This document shows positions 47,886 through 59,858 of a stretch of DNA of 64,000 nt, piece after piece. Source of the stretch: Dermanyssus gallinae. Lineage: Eukaryota > Arthropoda > Arachnida > Mesostigmata > Dermanyssidae. Numbering within the stretch: the first letter of the stretch is position 1; the number at the start of each line of letters is the position of its first letter. The stretch is from NCBI GenBank assembly GCA_003439945.1, contig QVRM01002793.1, positions 385,759 to 449,758 of the forward strand. The letters run 5' to 3'. The notes under the pieces were generated by a model. It was not told the origin of the DNA. It was given only the letters and a program-made list of their open reading frames with translations, and searched no databases. The translations under genes were made by a program, and so were the position numbers.

Positions 47886-48597
47886 GGCCGCATTGAAGGT
47901 TTGCCTCTGGATGATTTTCGAGCTTGTGTGTATATGAGTGAGGATTAAGGTCCGTGCGCATTCTAGCCGGCGCGACACGCAAAGACATTCCCGGCCTCCG
48001 CCGCGACTCTTCAAAAGACAGAGAGGAAGCGGGAAAACACAAGCGCGTAGTGCCGCAGTCAACACGAGCCAAACCAGCCTCGTAAAACACGAAGCGGCGC
48101 TCGCAGCGGCGGCAGCTTGCTTAGCTTAGTGGTCTAATATGTATGTTAATTTGAGGGGGTGGTGCAATCAGCCCTCAGGCAAACCGAGACACCGTGAATG
48201 CAAACGCGAGCGAAAAAGAAAAAAACAAAGGGGGAACGAGAGAGGGAAAAGCCCAAGGAAACGAGAGATATATGTATAGTGAAAAAGCTAAACTGGAAAA
48301 CAAGAACGCGAGCAGCCTCGGGCCGGCTGTACCTCGCGTGGGTGCGCGTGTTTACTTCAGTAGGGTGCGGCCGTCACAAACCCCAGCTTAGGATCGCCCG
48401 ATGATTAAGGCAGACGACCCCTTTGTTCTCTGTCCACCACTCTCTGAAGCTCCTCTGAAGCTTGCGCCCCGTCGGCCGCAGCGCTTTCGCCTAGAAACAG
48501 AGAGAGAGAGAGAGAGAGAGGAGACGCAAGTACACGCAACGCAACGAATCGCATCGGCGTTGCAATTCGCCCGCGCTTTTTGCGATCAGGCTTTAAA

Positions 48598-48787
48598 TAC
48601 TTTCTGGGCTGACTCTCGGCCAAGATTTAACGTCCATGGGACTGCTTTTCCCAATGCCTTATAGACGGACCCGCATAAATACAAATCGATGCAACGGTGG
48701 GGCTCGAACCCGCCGCGCACCTATGTGCCTCCTCTGGCGCCGCGAGGCACAGACGAATGCACCCACCACGCCACCACCGGGCTCGAC
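48598..48787 (-). mobile_element. tRNA-derived SINE, family SINE-1, copy e
   Basis: Minus-strand copy with GTCGAGCCCGGTGGTGGCGT, a B box GGGTTCGAGCCCC, and the body GGACGTTAAATCTTGGCCGA...GTCAGCCC. Short inserts in the head (CACC duplications) mark divergence. Confidence 0.82.
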
Positions 48788-48926
48788 TTTGTCAGGCTTC
48801 GCCGACGACTGTGAATCAACGTGCGTGTCAGTCAGAACAATCGACGCACCTCTGTCGTTGGTGGTATAGCGTAATTACCTCGTTGCGTACCAGCGGCGCA
48901 GCAGTGCCGCAAATTCCTCTGTAAGT

Positions 48927-49130
48927 CGATACTTATAGGGGAATATGCGGCAGCGGCATAAGAAGCAGCACCAGAAGCAACAACAACAACAACAGCAGCA
49001 GTACAAAAAACCAACAACAACAGCAGCAACAGCGGCAAAAACAACAACAACGACGACGACAGGCGCAGCAGCGGCAACAATAACAACAATGGGAGCAGCA
49101 AGAACGGCAACAGGAAAAAGCACAGTGTCA
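48927..49130. repeat. ~205-bp (CAA/CAG)-rich duplicated block, copy 1
   Basis: Begins CGATACTTATAGGGGAAT and continues through AAGAAGCAGCACCAGAAGC and long CAA/CAG runs to GGAAAAAGCACAGT. The second copy lies 614 bp downstream. Confidence 0.88.
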
Positions 49131-49359
49131 GCTGCTGCTGCTGTCGCGGCCGCTTGAGTGGTGGTATCACAACAGCAATGTACTCGTCATTCTCTCACGT
49201 TCGGGACTGCTATCTTGCCTAATGATGACACAACGGCAATAGACAGACCCCCATAAACACTTTTTTTAATATACCAAACATATTTATTTAACATATATTC
49301 AGTACAAAACATGTATCGACGCTCGCAATGGGCCTTAAGGCCTGTGGCACGGACTTCGA

Positions 49360-49453
49360 AAATGTGCAACGGTGGGGCTCGAACCCGCGCACATCTGTGC
49401 CATCTCCGGTCGCGAGGCGCAGACGAATGCACCACGCCACCACCGGGCTCGAC
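49360..49453 (-). mobile_element. tRNA-derived SINE, family SINE-1, copy f (head only)
   Basis: Minus-strand tRNA-like head from GTCGAGCCCGGTGGTGGCGT to the B box GGGTTCGAGCCCC and TTGCACATTT. The 3' body is absent. Confidence 0.78.
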
Positions 49454-49544
49454 GAAAGAAGGCAAGCAAGACGATAAATATATCTCGAGGCAAGCCAAGC
49501 AACGTTGGCATAATTTTCGACGTGAACAGCGGCCATGTTCCTGG

Positions 49545-49753
49545 CGATACTTACAGGGGAATTTGCGGCAGCGGCATAAGAAGCAGCAGCAGAAGCAACA
49601 ACAACAACAGTAGCAGTACAAAAAACAACAACAGCAACAACAACAACAGCAACAGCGGCAAAAACAACAACAACGACGACGACAGGCGCAGCAGCGGCAA
49701 CAATAACAACAATGGGAGCAGCAAGAACGGCAACAGGAAAAAGCACAGTATCA
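49545..49753. repeat. ~205-bp (CAA/CAG)-rich duplicated block, copy 2
   Basis: Matches 48927-49130 from CGATACTTACAGGGGAAT to GGAAAAAGCACAGT with small differences, including the shared interior GACGACGACAGGCGCAGCAG. The intervening sequence is unrelated apart from one SINE-1 near each copy. Confidence 0.88.
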
Positions 49754-50441
49754 GGAAGGGAGGAGAAGGAAGAGCGGCAACCCCCTCTACTGGGACAACT
49801 TAATAGTGGCCCAATGCTGTTGTCAATTGGGGTTTTTGGCTCCTACCAGCATCATCATCATCACCACTACAACGAAAGCAACAGCAACTACGATCCCATG
49901 CATCGTCGTATGTTGGTCGTCTCTGAGTAGTCCGGCTGGATGAGTCGCTTTCTTGTGTCACCCCCTGGCCAACTTCCTCTCCCTCTCTCCCTCGCCGTGT
50001 GTCTCCATATCTCTTTTTCGCTTGTTCCCTCGTCTGTTCATATGTTCTACCGTGTCTTCCCCCCCTTGCCCCAGGTTTATTGATATTGATGTCGACGTAA
50101 CGGCAATATCAGCAGCAGCAGCAGATGAAGGAAACAGCGGATGAACGTAAATAAAGAAAATGGGAAGGGCGAACGAAAGAGAGCCCCGTCCCTGGCGATA
50201 TCACGCATCGACAACGACGACGACGAATACTATCGCCGGCACGCGCACAATTGCACTGTAACTCACGGCTGAAAGGCCATGCCTGCCACGACTACCAAAA
50301 AGGGCCTCCAACGAAATCACGACTCTGCCTTTCTCATAGTAGTAAGCGTTGTTGTTGTTGTTGCTGCCGTGAAGCTAACATCAATATTGGCGGAGGTAGT
50401 GGTAGTAGTAGTAGTAATAAAGTAGGAGACCTATGGTGGAG

Positions 50442-50619
50442 TCGAGCCCGGTGGCGTGGTGGATAGGTCTGCACCTCGCAACCGGAAAAGACACATAGGT
50501 GCGCGGGTTCGAGCCCCATCGTTGCACATTTGCATTTATGGGAGCCCGTCTATGAAGCAATGCAAAAAGCAGTCCCATGGACGTTAAATCTTGGCTGAGA
50601 GTCAGCCCGAAAACTTTTT
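50442..50619 (+). mobile_element. tRNA-derived SINE, family SINE-1, copy b
   Basis: Full-length copy from TCGAGCCCGGTGGCGTGGTG through B box GGGTTCGAGCCCC, TATGGGAGCCCGTCTATGAA and GGACGTTAAATCTTGGCTGA to CAGCCCGAAAAC. It is flanked by a 15-bp target duplication with two mismatches: AGACCTATGGTGGAG at 50427-50441 and AGACCTACGGTAGAG at 50620-50634. Confidence 0.88.
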
Positions 50620-51490
50620 AGACCTACGGTAGAGCTTTTACCAGTCGACGCGGCCAATGATATCAGATCGTGAACCGACGACGACGAGGACGGCAACAGG
50701 GCACGACTAAGATATCTCTGTCACTCCAAACTGTGTGCAGTGGTTCACTCCCTTCTCCCTATGTACTAGCCGTCGTCCCTTGTTCTGCATTTAACATCTC
50801 ATAATCTCTTCTTCTCAATTCTTGCCTTTGTGTCCCAAGCTGCAGTAACGCTCATCGTCTTTTTTCTTAGGCGCAGTATATTTTCTGCCATTTCGTTCGC
50901 TACTAACTTTACTTATACAGTAAATGTTTCCCGACCCCGCCTTCCCGCCTCATTATTTCTAGCCCCGTAGACTTCATCGTCGTAACTACCACGATCGACC
51001 TTTTTCCGCCACGTGTCCTCTCCCCCTCTGCTATTCTCTCGTCCTTTCGTTCATTTCCTTCTTTCCCTTGTTTAGGAATGGTTTTTCCTTTGCTTGTTGT
51101 TGTTGTTGTTGTTGTTCTTGCGATGCGACAGGATAACAGGGCGCCGCCCTGATTGACCGTCTGGCTGGTCTGCTGACAGATGACCTACACACTGTGCAGA
51201 GTTTGTTAGGTATAGCATACTAGACCAGCTACACCACAGACCACACTGCTCCCACTGCTGTATGGGAGAGGAAAGCGCCAGTCTCAGCGCCGCCAGTGCA
51301 GAGTTCCTGTATATAAATTCTTGGACCACCCTCATCAACCTGAAAAATGCCCTCCTTCTCTCTTTAGCCAGGGGCGACGGACATGGGATGCGCGTCTGCA
51401 CATTGCGACCCAGCGATGACGAGAACTACTGCTACCAGTCTTATCACTTTTACTGCTAGTATAATATATTGCAAACCCTCGGATGCCTCC

Positions 51491-51506
51491 GGGGGGGGGG
51501 GGGGGG
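51491..51506 (+). repeat. G16 homopolymer
   Basis: Sixteen consecutive G. Confidence 0.9.
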
Positions 51507-52991
51507 CTAGAAAACAAATGAATGCAAGCGGTTTTTGAGAAAAGAATTACGTAAGAAAGGACTTCACATCATGCATGCTGAGAACAAAACAAGAGTGATG
51601 ACAAAACACAGTTACAATAGATGACAACAGTAACACCAACAAAAACGAGAACGAACAGGCGTGAGAAGCATTACGCATGCAGGGAATCAAACGCACAATA
51701 TTTATAGCATTTATTTCACACTGTTGTATAACGAAGACGAGAGCTGAGACAAACGGCCGTCTACATTCAACCTCGTTGTTGTCGTTGTCTGTCTTTACCC
51801 CTGTTCTTCGGCGGACCATTTTTTTATGCTGCTGCTGCTGCAGCTGCCGCCTGCTGTACTGTAGTCCTGCCTGATTAAGCCTAACTGTGCCACAATGGAA
51901 AGCGGCAAACAAACTGAAAGACGAAAACGCTTGAACGTTGTCATTCGAAGTCATTGGTAGCTGCTACCCCACATCTCGTTGTTTGCGCCAGGTCTCTCGC
52001 TGAGTCTCTCTATGTCCTCTCTATATGTTCCCTTTCATTCTCACTCGGTCCGGTTTTGCCACCCTTTTATCGGTTCAGGCCCTGTCATTCTTCATTTATT
52101 CATTTAGCGGCGGTGCCAGTCGAAAAGCCCCCTGTAGTACGTTCGTCGTGGTCGTCGTCGTCGTGCGTGCTGACGAAGTATGCCAAGACCAGGCAGTGGC
52201 GTTGGCCTCGGCGACGATCTGTTTCGCATTCACACACAAAAACGAAAAGGTCCAAGACCAGGAAAGTGGCTCGAGCTGCCTCCTCGATAGAACTGACTAG
52301 CGAAGCGCTGAAGGGACAACTCCATCCAATGCTCTCGGGCTTTTTCTCGTTTCTGTCTTTTTTGCTACGTTTCCTACGTCTTCTTCTTCCCATCCTCTTT
52401 TTTCCCGTATCCTCTGCCTTACCTGCTTCCCCTTTCTCCAATTTTTTCCCCTACTTCTAAGTCGTTCCTGTACTATGTTCTCCTGCCTGTCGTGCTGTCG
52501 TTCTTGCACCGGAGCCGCATCCGCTGCTAGTCCTGACAGGTCCTGAAAGACAGCCAACCTTTCACCAGCTAGCTCTACCACTCGGTAATGGTGGTTGTGG
52601 TGCTCTCGGTTCGTTTGCGGATGGAGTTGCGGAACGAACAGTTCCGAAGGGGTTCGCTCGTACCGGAGGGCTTCGCGACTCAAGGTCAAAAACGGCGGCA
52701 CCAGCGACGGGGAGCACGTCTGCTGCTTTACTCGCTCACGTTACAGACCAATAGGGAGAACAAACTGCTGATCTTCTCGTTGCTTATTACAATGCTTAGA
52801 ACAACAACTAGAACAACAACGCCGGTGTCAAGGATCACCATCGTACCACTAATAGGACCGACCAATCTGCTGTTAGAAAACAACTCTGAGGAAAAGACGC
52901 GAGCAGTTGTCCTCGCCGTTTCGCTGTCCTTCGCCGCTTCCTGTTCTTTTCCCGCTTCTGGCTTCTTCCATTGTACCCTCTCTTTCTCGTG

Positions 52992-52994
<3 letters not shown>

Positions 52995-53056
<62 letters not shown>

Positions 53057-53062
53057 TATATA
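52995..53062. repeat. (TA)n microsatellite
   Basis: About 68 bp of TA with TTCA near the right end. Confidence 0.95.
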
Positions 53063-53658
53063 TGAATCGTAGCTAGGCTCTTGTAGTAGGCCATGTGTTT
53101 GATGGCTGTCGCGTTTACCGTTTCGGAGCCTGTATGTCTGACTCAATGTCTGTTAGCGACTCTTTCAATCTCCATGTTACTGTACTCTTATCGTCGTCCC
53201 TTGGTGAGAAGTAAGAGAGAGAGAGAGAGAGAGGAAGATCCATCCATCTGGCCTTTCATCTTTCTCTCGTGCGTTCGAAGCGGGCTGCTGCTCCCACATC
53301 CCTTACATGTGCCGGTTGCTCTCTAGCCGCAGGGCATTTTGTCAGAGACCCATGCACTTCACATCAAGAACACGATGCAGTCTGATCCCTGACGTGGTCG
53401 CTCTCGTTGACGTTGAGAGCAGAGTGGCAATGCTGCTGCTGCTACTGCCGACGACAGCCGCAGCAAAAACAACGTAAGCCGATGCAACAGCAATGCGGAC
53501 AACGACGACGACAACAACAAGTATGGCGACGCTAATAGGTGCATCAGCAACGATAACATCATTTAAGGAGGTTGTTTTTAATTCTAGACTAAATCCGCTC
53601 CCCCCCCCCCCGCGCACTACCACGATCGCTACTCCTACATTAATATCACCGCTACAGC

Positions 53659-53746
53659 CACCACCACGCCATTACCCCCTCCCCCCCATCTCCACTACCG
53701 CCACCACCACGCCATTACCCCCTCCCCCCCCACATCTCCACTACCG
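53659..53746. repeat. Two-copy C-rich minisatellite, ~43-bp unit
   Basis: CCACCACCACGCCATTACCC followed by C-runs and CATCTCCACTACCG occurs at 53659-53700 and again at 53701-53746. Confidence 0.88.
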
Positions 53747-54236
53747 CCGCAGTTACCACTAGGCTAGGATCGCCACCAAGACATTATCATGTGTTACGCA
53801 TCTTTCTGCTATTGGAGGAGGTATATCGGTGTCGTCATAGTAGTATTAGTAGTATGTAGCAAAAGTAATGGTCGTAGAATTGGTAGCCATTGGCGGATCT
53901 TCCATCGCATCACGATGTAACTGACCGCCGAACGATGGTGGGCCGCCGGTGCAAAGCTTCCTGGCCCGAAGGACTCACGATAGGAGCCACCGATAACCCA
54001 GCCCGACTGTTGCTGGCATACGCTGGTTGACTAATCGGCGCCAGTGGGCGGGGAAATCAAACCGCGCGCAGTGTCGAGGGGTTTCCGGAGAGCATGTCGC
54101 TCATGCACCTACTAATGAACGGACACAGACACAAGTCATTCGCCTGTCGTATAACTACTACTACTACTAATGATCGGCTCTCAAACAGGTGTCGCCTGTC
54201 TTCTTAGAAGGATAGCTGCACAAATGCTAACTACGC

Positions 54237-54237
<1 letters not shown>

Positions 54238-54274
<37 letters not shown>
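54238..54274. repeat. (TA)n microsatellite
   Basis: About 37 bp of TA; a second shorter tract is at 54344-54368. Confidence 0.94.
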
Positions 54275-54276
<2 letters not shown>

Positions 54277-55040
54277 TTACACCTCGCACACTGGAGAGTA
54301 GTTGTCTTTGTGGGAAACGTGTCACTAGCTATTGGATGAAACTAAATATATATATATATATATATATGTTTATGATATTTTCCGTGTATACAATATACTT
54401 CAACATAAGCAGCTTCTAATGAAGTGCAGGTGTTGTTAGCAAATTGCACATCTCCGAAGCCAACAAAGTGTTCTGCGACGGGCCATCCCGCGACAACGAC
54501 ATTGATCATCGCGCCAGTCGAGCATAAAAGCCAGGACGTTTGCATCACCTGTGTGTTTTGCAGTGGCGTGCTGAGCCGGTGCTAAAAAAACTACGCTATA
54601 AGGTGATGTCCCTGATGGTATTCCTCTGCCCTGCACCTCTAATACGCATCTCTCCATACGGCCACCGCCCATAAGTGGGTCTGCTAGAATGTCTGCGACC
54701 ATCCGTTATCGACCGACTCGCTACTAATGCCGCGCCTATGCGAGACTTGCGATCGGTTGTAGCCGCCCGACACAGGGCAACCGACTGTGGACAGACGCCT
54801 CACTCGACTCGGAGAAAAACAGCCCGGATGTTGTTGTTGTTGGCCTCTGCAAACGCTACGCTCATCGTCTATTTTTGCCGCATCACAGTACCGAGGATAG
54901 AGGCAGATTAGTGCTGCTCTCGCTCAACAGTGTCTCATTGCTTCATTAGTGTCGGTCCTGTGACATGCGATAGGGGGTCGGGTGCTCTATGCTCTACCAC
55001 CCCCTCACAAAAGGGTAGCCTAGAGCGCGCGTTTACAGTA

Positions 55041-55125
55041 CGCGTTGCAGACACCTCACTTGAAGGCTAGTTGTGAAGGCTCACTTGCAGGCGCGTTGCA
55101 AACACCTCACTTGAAGGCTAGTTGT
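55041..55125. repeat. Two-copy tandem repeat, 51-bp period
   Basis: The 34-mer that ends ACTTGAAGGCTAGTTGT and starts CGCGTTGCA occurs at 55041-55074 and 55092-55125 with one mismatch. Confidence 0.88.
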
Positions 55126-55326
55126 AGCACGTGAAGTTCGTGATGTGACGGTAGCGGCGGCCGCCACAGCTAAGCTAGAAAGAAAAACGCTGCCTTGGTG
55201 TTCCCTCCTGTCTGCTAGCACGCTCTGCCACGGCAGCATGCTTTTAGATGCTTCGACTAAATAGGCCTGTGTAGCGAAAGCATGTGCTGGAATGGTTTTC
55301 AGTCTGGTGTCTGGTTGAGCCTCACG

Positions 55327-55377
55327 AAAGGCGTGCCCCTAATAACGGCGTGCTCCTAATAAAGGCATGCCCCTCAG
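55327..55377. repeat. 17-bp minisatellite, three copies
   Basis: AAAGGCGTGCCCCTAAT, AACGGCGTGCTCCTAAT and AAAGGCATGCCCCTCAG in tandem. Confidence 0.88.
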
Positions 55378-56369
55378 TTTAGAGGCAAGCGGGCCGGCCA
55401 CCGGCGCACGGGAACGAGATGATCGGCGGCAAAACAGTTAGCTCGAAACGTGTCTCTCCGAATCGCAGAAACGTTCGATGTGTAAATCATCGGGTGTAAA
55501 ATTGGCACCCCCTGTTCTAATTCGTGTGTTTGCATTAATTGTCCCACGCTTTAGTCGCGCATTTTGCCTCGTTTTTTTTCTCTTACTTGAAGCGTGTTAC
55601 CACCTGGCTAGAATGAATGACGACCCTTTAGCATAGACTTTCGGCGGCAGCGCAGAAATGTGTTGTTTGCGCCTACACTAGTCTATAAGGCGGCACATCA
55701 CTACTCAGATTTAAGCTAACATGTGAATGCTCACCTCTGGTGGGAACAATCTCAGCATCTTTTTTGCTTACTGAGTTCTAGCCAATGACTATATGAGTGA
55801 ACGACCATGGCTCGGGATTTGATTGACTCTGAATTCGATTTGTGTTGTCTGCATAGTAACTACACCCATTGCTGTAGATTTCCTAAGCGTCAAGTCAGAA
55901 AATGAAAAGAGAGTGTCAAGATTTTCTTTCAAAGCTCAGTACTTGATTCACACAGAACCGCCGACTGAGCATAGCCCATTGAACAGTTACGAGTATTTCC
56001 TTTGGTCTATGAAGGATTTTGGACCTCAACACAGGATAGCGATGGTAGGTCTACGACGTTAGATCGGTTTGCTAACCGCCGGGAGCAATATTCGAGCTTT
56101 CCGTCTCGGCTGTACAATGCCCAACAGCCCTCGTCTGGGAGTATGCGATACCCCGGCATAAGAACCCTCTCAATTCAATTCGACACACCGAGCATATGAG
56201 TGGTAGCCGATCTGGGGCCAGCTGAACGTCAAGGACGGCCAAACCACGTGTCAAGTACGAGACGAATACACTAACCGAGACTTGAGTGGAAATTGAACAA
56301 TAAGATACCGCGTTCTTCCAACTGATGGGGCCGCCGTGCACGACTTGTACTAGACCTCCAATATACTAG

Positions 56370-56445
56370 ATTGTGTATGCAATTTACGGTGTAATTTTGT
56401 CTCGACAATTGTGTACGTAATTTACGGTTTAATTTTGTCTCGACA
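56370..56445. repeat. 38-bp tandem duplication
   Basis: Two adjacent 38-bp units (56370-56407, 56408-56445), both starting ATTGTGTA and ending TAATTTTGTCTCGACA, with four mismatches. Confidence 0.9.
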
Positions 56446-56594
56446 ATTATCCAACGTGTTGGATCCTGCAGACCTTGCCATGTGAATGGAATGAAAAACC
56501 CTATGCTATTGTCGGTTTTGCCGGCAACTATCCAACTAATACAGAAAAAGGCTTTTGGTGCTAGAACAGTAGATCGTCGCCCTAACATAATGCC

Positions 56595-56621
56595 TATATA
56601 TATATATATATATATATATAC
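56595..56621. repeat. (TA)n microsatellite
   Basis: About 27 bp of TA. Confidence 0.9.
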
Positions 56622-57304
56622 AGGAGCCAACTTACGAGCAATTTCAATCACAATATTGTCCTGCTCGTATGATACAAATTAACGGTCACTGGCGGTGTCC
56701 ACAAATGCTGTTTTGTCTTTATACACATAAAGAAAAATAAGCCGCTGTTCGTCGACAAGTTCTAAGAAAAATATACACTCTGTAGTACTAAGCAGGGTTT
56801 GATTGAAATTTTGATATATTTCACACGACCCGATAAACTTGTCTCCCAAGCAAACAAATAATGAACTAAACGCGAGCAGAGCAATGGCCTCGCACCAATC
56901 AATGATCGCAGCAAAATGCCAACCTCGCCGTGCCGCTTGACTAGAGAACCCCGCATGTTTGACTGAGCTAGGATACACCTACACAATACAACATTAGTAA
57001 GCTCATTTGTATGATGAGATTGTGTTAATAATAGTAATAATAAACCGCGCTTAACTTCTCAGCTGCATACGTTGATGGCATGGCGGTCAAGTGAACCAGT
57101 AATCGATTCTGCCGTTTTAGCGTATGACGGTGATTATTTGGTTTCGATGGTGTGGGGTCGTGCCGCTGAGTGTACCAAAGAGCCTTGAGACTTCGATTCG
57201 TCTCAAATAACTATAAGGGGGGGGGGCGAGGGGGGGCAAAGATATTACAGCTTAGATAAGCTAAGGATGTATGTATATATAATGTGCGTATACTTGCATA
57301 AGTC

Positions 57305-57483
57305 GAGCCCGGTGACGTGGTGCATTCGACGGCGCCTCGCGACCGAAGGAGACACTAGATAGGTGCGCGGTTTCGAGCACTACCTTCGCACATTTGTATT
57401 TATGGGGGTCCGTCTATAAAGCAATGCGAAAAGCCGTCCCGTGGACGTTAAGTCTTGGCTGGGGGTCAGCCCGAAAAGTATTA
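57305..57483 (+). mobile_element. tRNA-derived SINE, family SINE-1, copy a
   Basis: Full-length copy with GAGCCCGGTGACGTGGTGCA, a slightly mutated B box GGTTTCGAGCACT, TATGGGGGTCCGTCTATAAA and GGACGTTAAGTCTTGGCTGG. Flanking TATACTTGCATAAGTC (57289-57304) and TATACGTGCACAAGTC (57484-57499) look like a target-site duplication. It sits about 190 bp upstream of a CELF exon. Confidence 0.88.
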
Positions 57484-57671
57484 TATACGTGCACAAGTCT
57501 ACGCGCAGAGCATGCATACGATTGTAGACCACGTGCCTATGTTAATGTGACATGAAGGAAACGCAAAGAAAACGACTAACTTCTCTCTCTTCTCTCTTTC
57601 TTCTTTGTATGCCGTCTATCGCGTCCATCCCGTCCTCATGCCGTTTTTCCTTTGCTCGATTGCTGATTCAG

Positions 57672-57969
57672 TTGTCCCGTCTATCAGTTACCCTTATCCC
57701 GCGGCGCCAACGTTGTCGCAGCTCACGGGAGTGCCCCAAGGGGGCGCCCTGGGCGCATTCATCAGCCCGCCAGGTGGCGTTACGGGCGTATCGAGCGGCG
57801 GAGCGACTGGCGTCAACGGCGCGCCCGGGGTGATTCAGTCACAACGCGAGGGCCCCGAGGGCTGCAATCTCTTCATCTATCACCTGCCACAGGAGTTTGG
57901 TGACGCGGAACTCACGCACATGTTTGTGCCTTTTGGAAACGTGATCTCCGCGAAGGTGTTCATCGACAG
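57672..57969 (+). CDS. CELF: CELF/Bruno-like protein, exon with N-terminal half of RRM3 (residues 231-330)
   Basis: A 298-nt exon after GATTCAG, ending ATC-GAC-AG before GTAAGT; phase 1 in, phase 2 out. A nearby alternative AG (CTATCAG) would break phase with the previous exon, so I chose the upstream one. It encodes [18 protein letters not shown], a Gly/Val-rich stretch, then the diagnostic [20 protein letters not shown], with RNP2 LFIYHL at residues 297-302, and [37 protein letters not shown] is almost invariant across CELF family members and not found in other RRM proteins. Its splice to the next exon yields FIDR-ATNQSK. Confidence 0.97.
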
Positions 57970-58194
57970 GTAAGTCGGTTTCGATTCGATCGGGCGTGGC
58001 GACGTGAGTGCGACTCGGCTGGTGAACGTCGTATAGGCGGTGTTCTCGGCTAAATTGTTTTTAGTCATTTCAACAAAGGTTAATTATGATCTAGATCTAG
58101 GCTATCTGGGCGCTGTTTGAGTGCAGACCCACAACGAAGCTCGATGCGATCGTAACCGATCGACATCCGTCTAATCCTTCGCGTACCTGTTGCT

Positions 58195-58198
<4 letters not shown>

Positions 58199-58241
<43 letters not shown>
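58199..58241. repeat. (TA)n microsatellite
   Basis: About 43 bp of TA. Confidence 0.95.
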
Positions 58242-58243
<2 letters not shown>

Positions 58244-58529
58244 ATGGAAAGCAGAGCGCTAGCGTTTGGATTTTTTAAAAATAATTCCATGTTATTACAA
58301 CTTCTGAAAAATGCCCTCCTGCCACATACAGGTAGTAGGCTATTCCTTTGACATCGTTTTTGAAGTCATTTTGACATATTCCGTCGTTTATAACGGCAAA
58401 AACTTTGCGAATGCGTTATTTTAGCTCAGGTATTACCTCGTGGCATCTCTGAAGACATTACAAAACCTAATGAAAAAGTTCTAAGTTCAGGGATCTTGCA
58501 AATCAGTCAATGTTCACTTTTAGGGAAAT

Positions 58530-59140
58530 AACAATAGCCTGGACATTTTGTGCGGATTAGCTCGATCGTTGCGCCCGCTGTGTAATTTGTGTACCCATCT
58601 CGTTGGAACCACTAGTCTTCCACATCTAATCCTTTTAATGCCGGCCACAAAAAGTTCTCTATCATGTGCCGGTGTCGCTTGCTGTTGGTGGTTACAGTCT
58701 ATCCACGGTCGTTTTCAAGGAAGTAAGAGCAGCGACACCACCGCTCCAAAATTCCACCATAGATTTACTTTCTGTGGATAATATGCCTGTTCGAGGATCA
58801 TTTCTGAGTTTTTAGGACACCAAATGCGAACGTTTCCTATCCACGTATCCATTAAGGTGAAAGTTGGGTTCATCGGAAAAGATCGACAAAAAATGTGTCG
58901 CAAAAAAGCATCGACAAAAGAATGTGTCGCAGAAAGCATCATCCTGCTTCTTATAGCGCTCCATAATCTTGACGACTTTGTAGCGATCTTGAGGGTCTTG
59001 GGGCTTTAGCTGTTGAGTCGCCAAAATCTGGTAAGAGTGAAAATCCAATTAATATTTTAAAATTCCTAGCAAAATTGACCTTAAAAGACGCATTTCCGTC
59101 CGCAAGACGCTCAGACATCTCACAGACGTCTGCTATCAAA
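58530..59140 (-). mobile_element. Tc1/mariner-superfamily (DDE) transposase relic
   Basis: Minus-strand blocks in order: a helix-turn-helix-like ADVCEMSERLADGNASFKVN (about 59080-59130); YQILATQQLKPQDPQDRYKV (about 58970-59030); FSDEPNFHLNGYVDRK, containing the first catalytic Asp (about 58830-58880); then ILEQAYYPQKVNLWWNFGAV (about 58730-58790). These match the arthropod transposase family with the signature FSDEAHFxLNGYVNKQN...HPxKVTVW. Frame changes break it, and the later catalytic Asp/Glu region (before 58700) is only faintly recognisable. Dead copy; ends not determined. Confidence 0.72.
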
Positions 59141-59697
59141 CTCTACACGAGTGTTTTTCGTTTTCATGTTTACAAAACAACTGGCGAGAGAATAAATACT
59201 AGCGCTCCGCTGCTCACCCTATATATACATATATATAACAAACATCGGTATAAGGAAATAAAGGGTTTTGCTTATACCTCTATACTAAATTCTCAATTGT
59301 AAGTAATGGTACGATGACAACAAGCCTGAGTAATCGGCAAAAAGAAACCAGTCATTGTTTGTTTCAACTTCAACTAGATCAGTGATTTACTTAGATATGA
59401 AGTTATAAGACACAAATTGACGTATTATCCATGCTGTCCAAAGAACCCTCTTTTTCGCGTTTTGCCTTTTTTGATAACTCTACCTAGCGATAGTGGCCTC
59501 TCAATCTTTGACGGTTCGAAGTCGGGCATGGGTCTACTTTTTGTCAATCATAGAGTTCTCATTTTGGACTTATGTGGGTAATCAGCGACTGGAACTCTCA
59601 AACTCACTGTGTTGCTCCGTCACTCCCCCCAGGTTCGGAGTTTCGGAAATTCGAGCCTGGCTGGCCTATTTGCTCGTGGTTGTCACACAAATTACGG

Positions 59698-59858
59698 AGC
59701 AAGATGGCTTAATGGCAAAGGCCTTTGCCTTGCATTCGGGAGGCCGGAGTTCGAGACCCAGACCGGCCACTCCTAAATTGGTTTTTCTATGGTTCCCAAT
59801 TTAGACAAGGTGAATGCCGGAGTAGACTAAAAATCGACCATGTCTCAATAAAAAAAGA
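59698..59858 (+). mobile_element. tRNA-derived SINE, family SINE-3, copy b
   Basis: Head GATGGCTTAATGGCAAAGGC, B box GAGTTCGAGACCC, body CCAATTTAGACAAGGTGAAT and GCCGGAGTAGACTAAAAAT, then an A-rich tail. Colinear with the reverse complement of 6241-6384. Confidence 0.78.

Larger units (their letters stand above)
46333..57671 (+). other. CELF intron (11.3 kb)
   Basis: GTAAGT...ATTCAG intron containing a strong hairpin, four SINE-1 copies, one SINE-2, a ~205-bp duplication, several minisatellites and (TA)n tracts. GC-rich open frames at 51954-52700 give low-complexity peptides on both strands. Segments 50650-51490, 53760-54200, 55380-56360 and 56690-57300 contain no feature I can name apart from a possible minus-strand tRNA-like head near 54050. 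Confidence 0.8.

Noticed and set aside
48300..48620. Short frames with basic N-termini near 48.2-48.6 kb as a gene
   Set aside because: Adenine-rich and GA-repeat composition, no domain, directly followed by a SINE.
57684..57969. Alternative start of the RRM3 exon after CTATCAG
   Set aside because: It would leave one base instead of two for the split codon and break phase with the exon ending at 46332.
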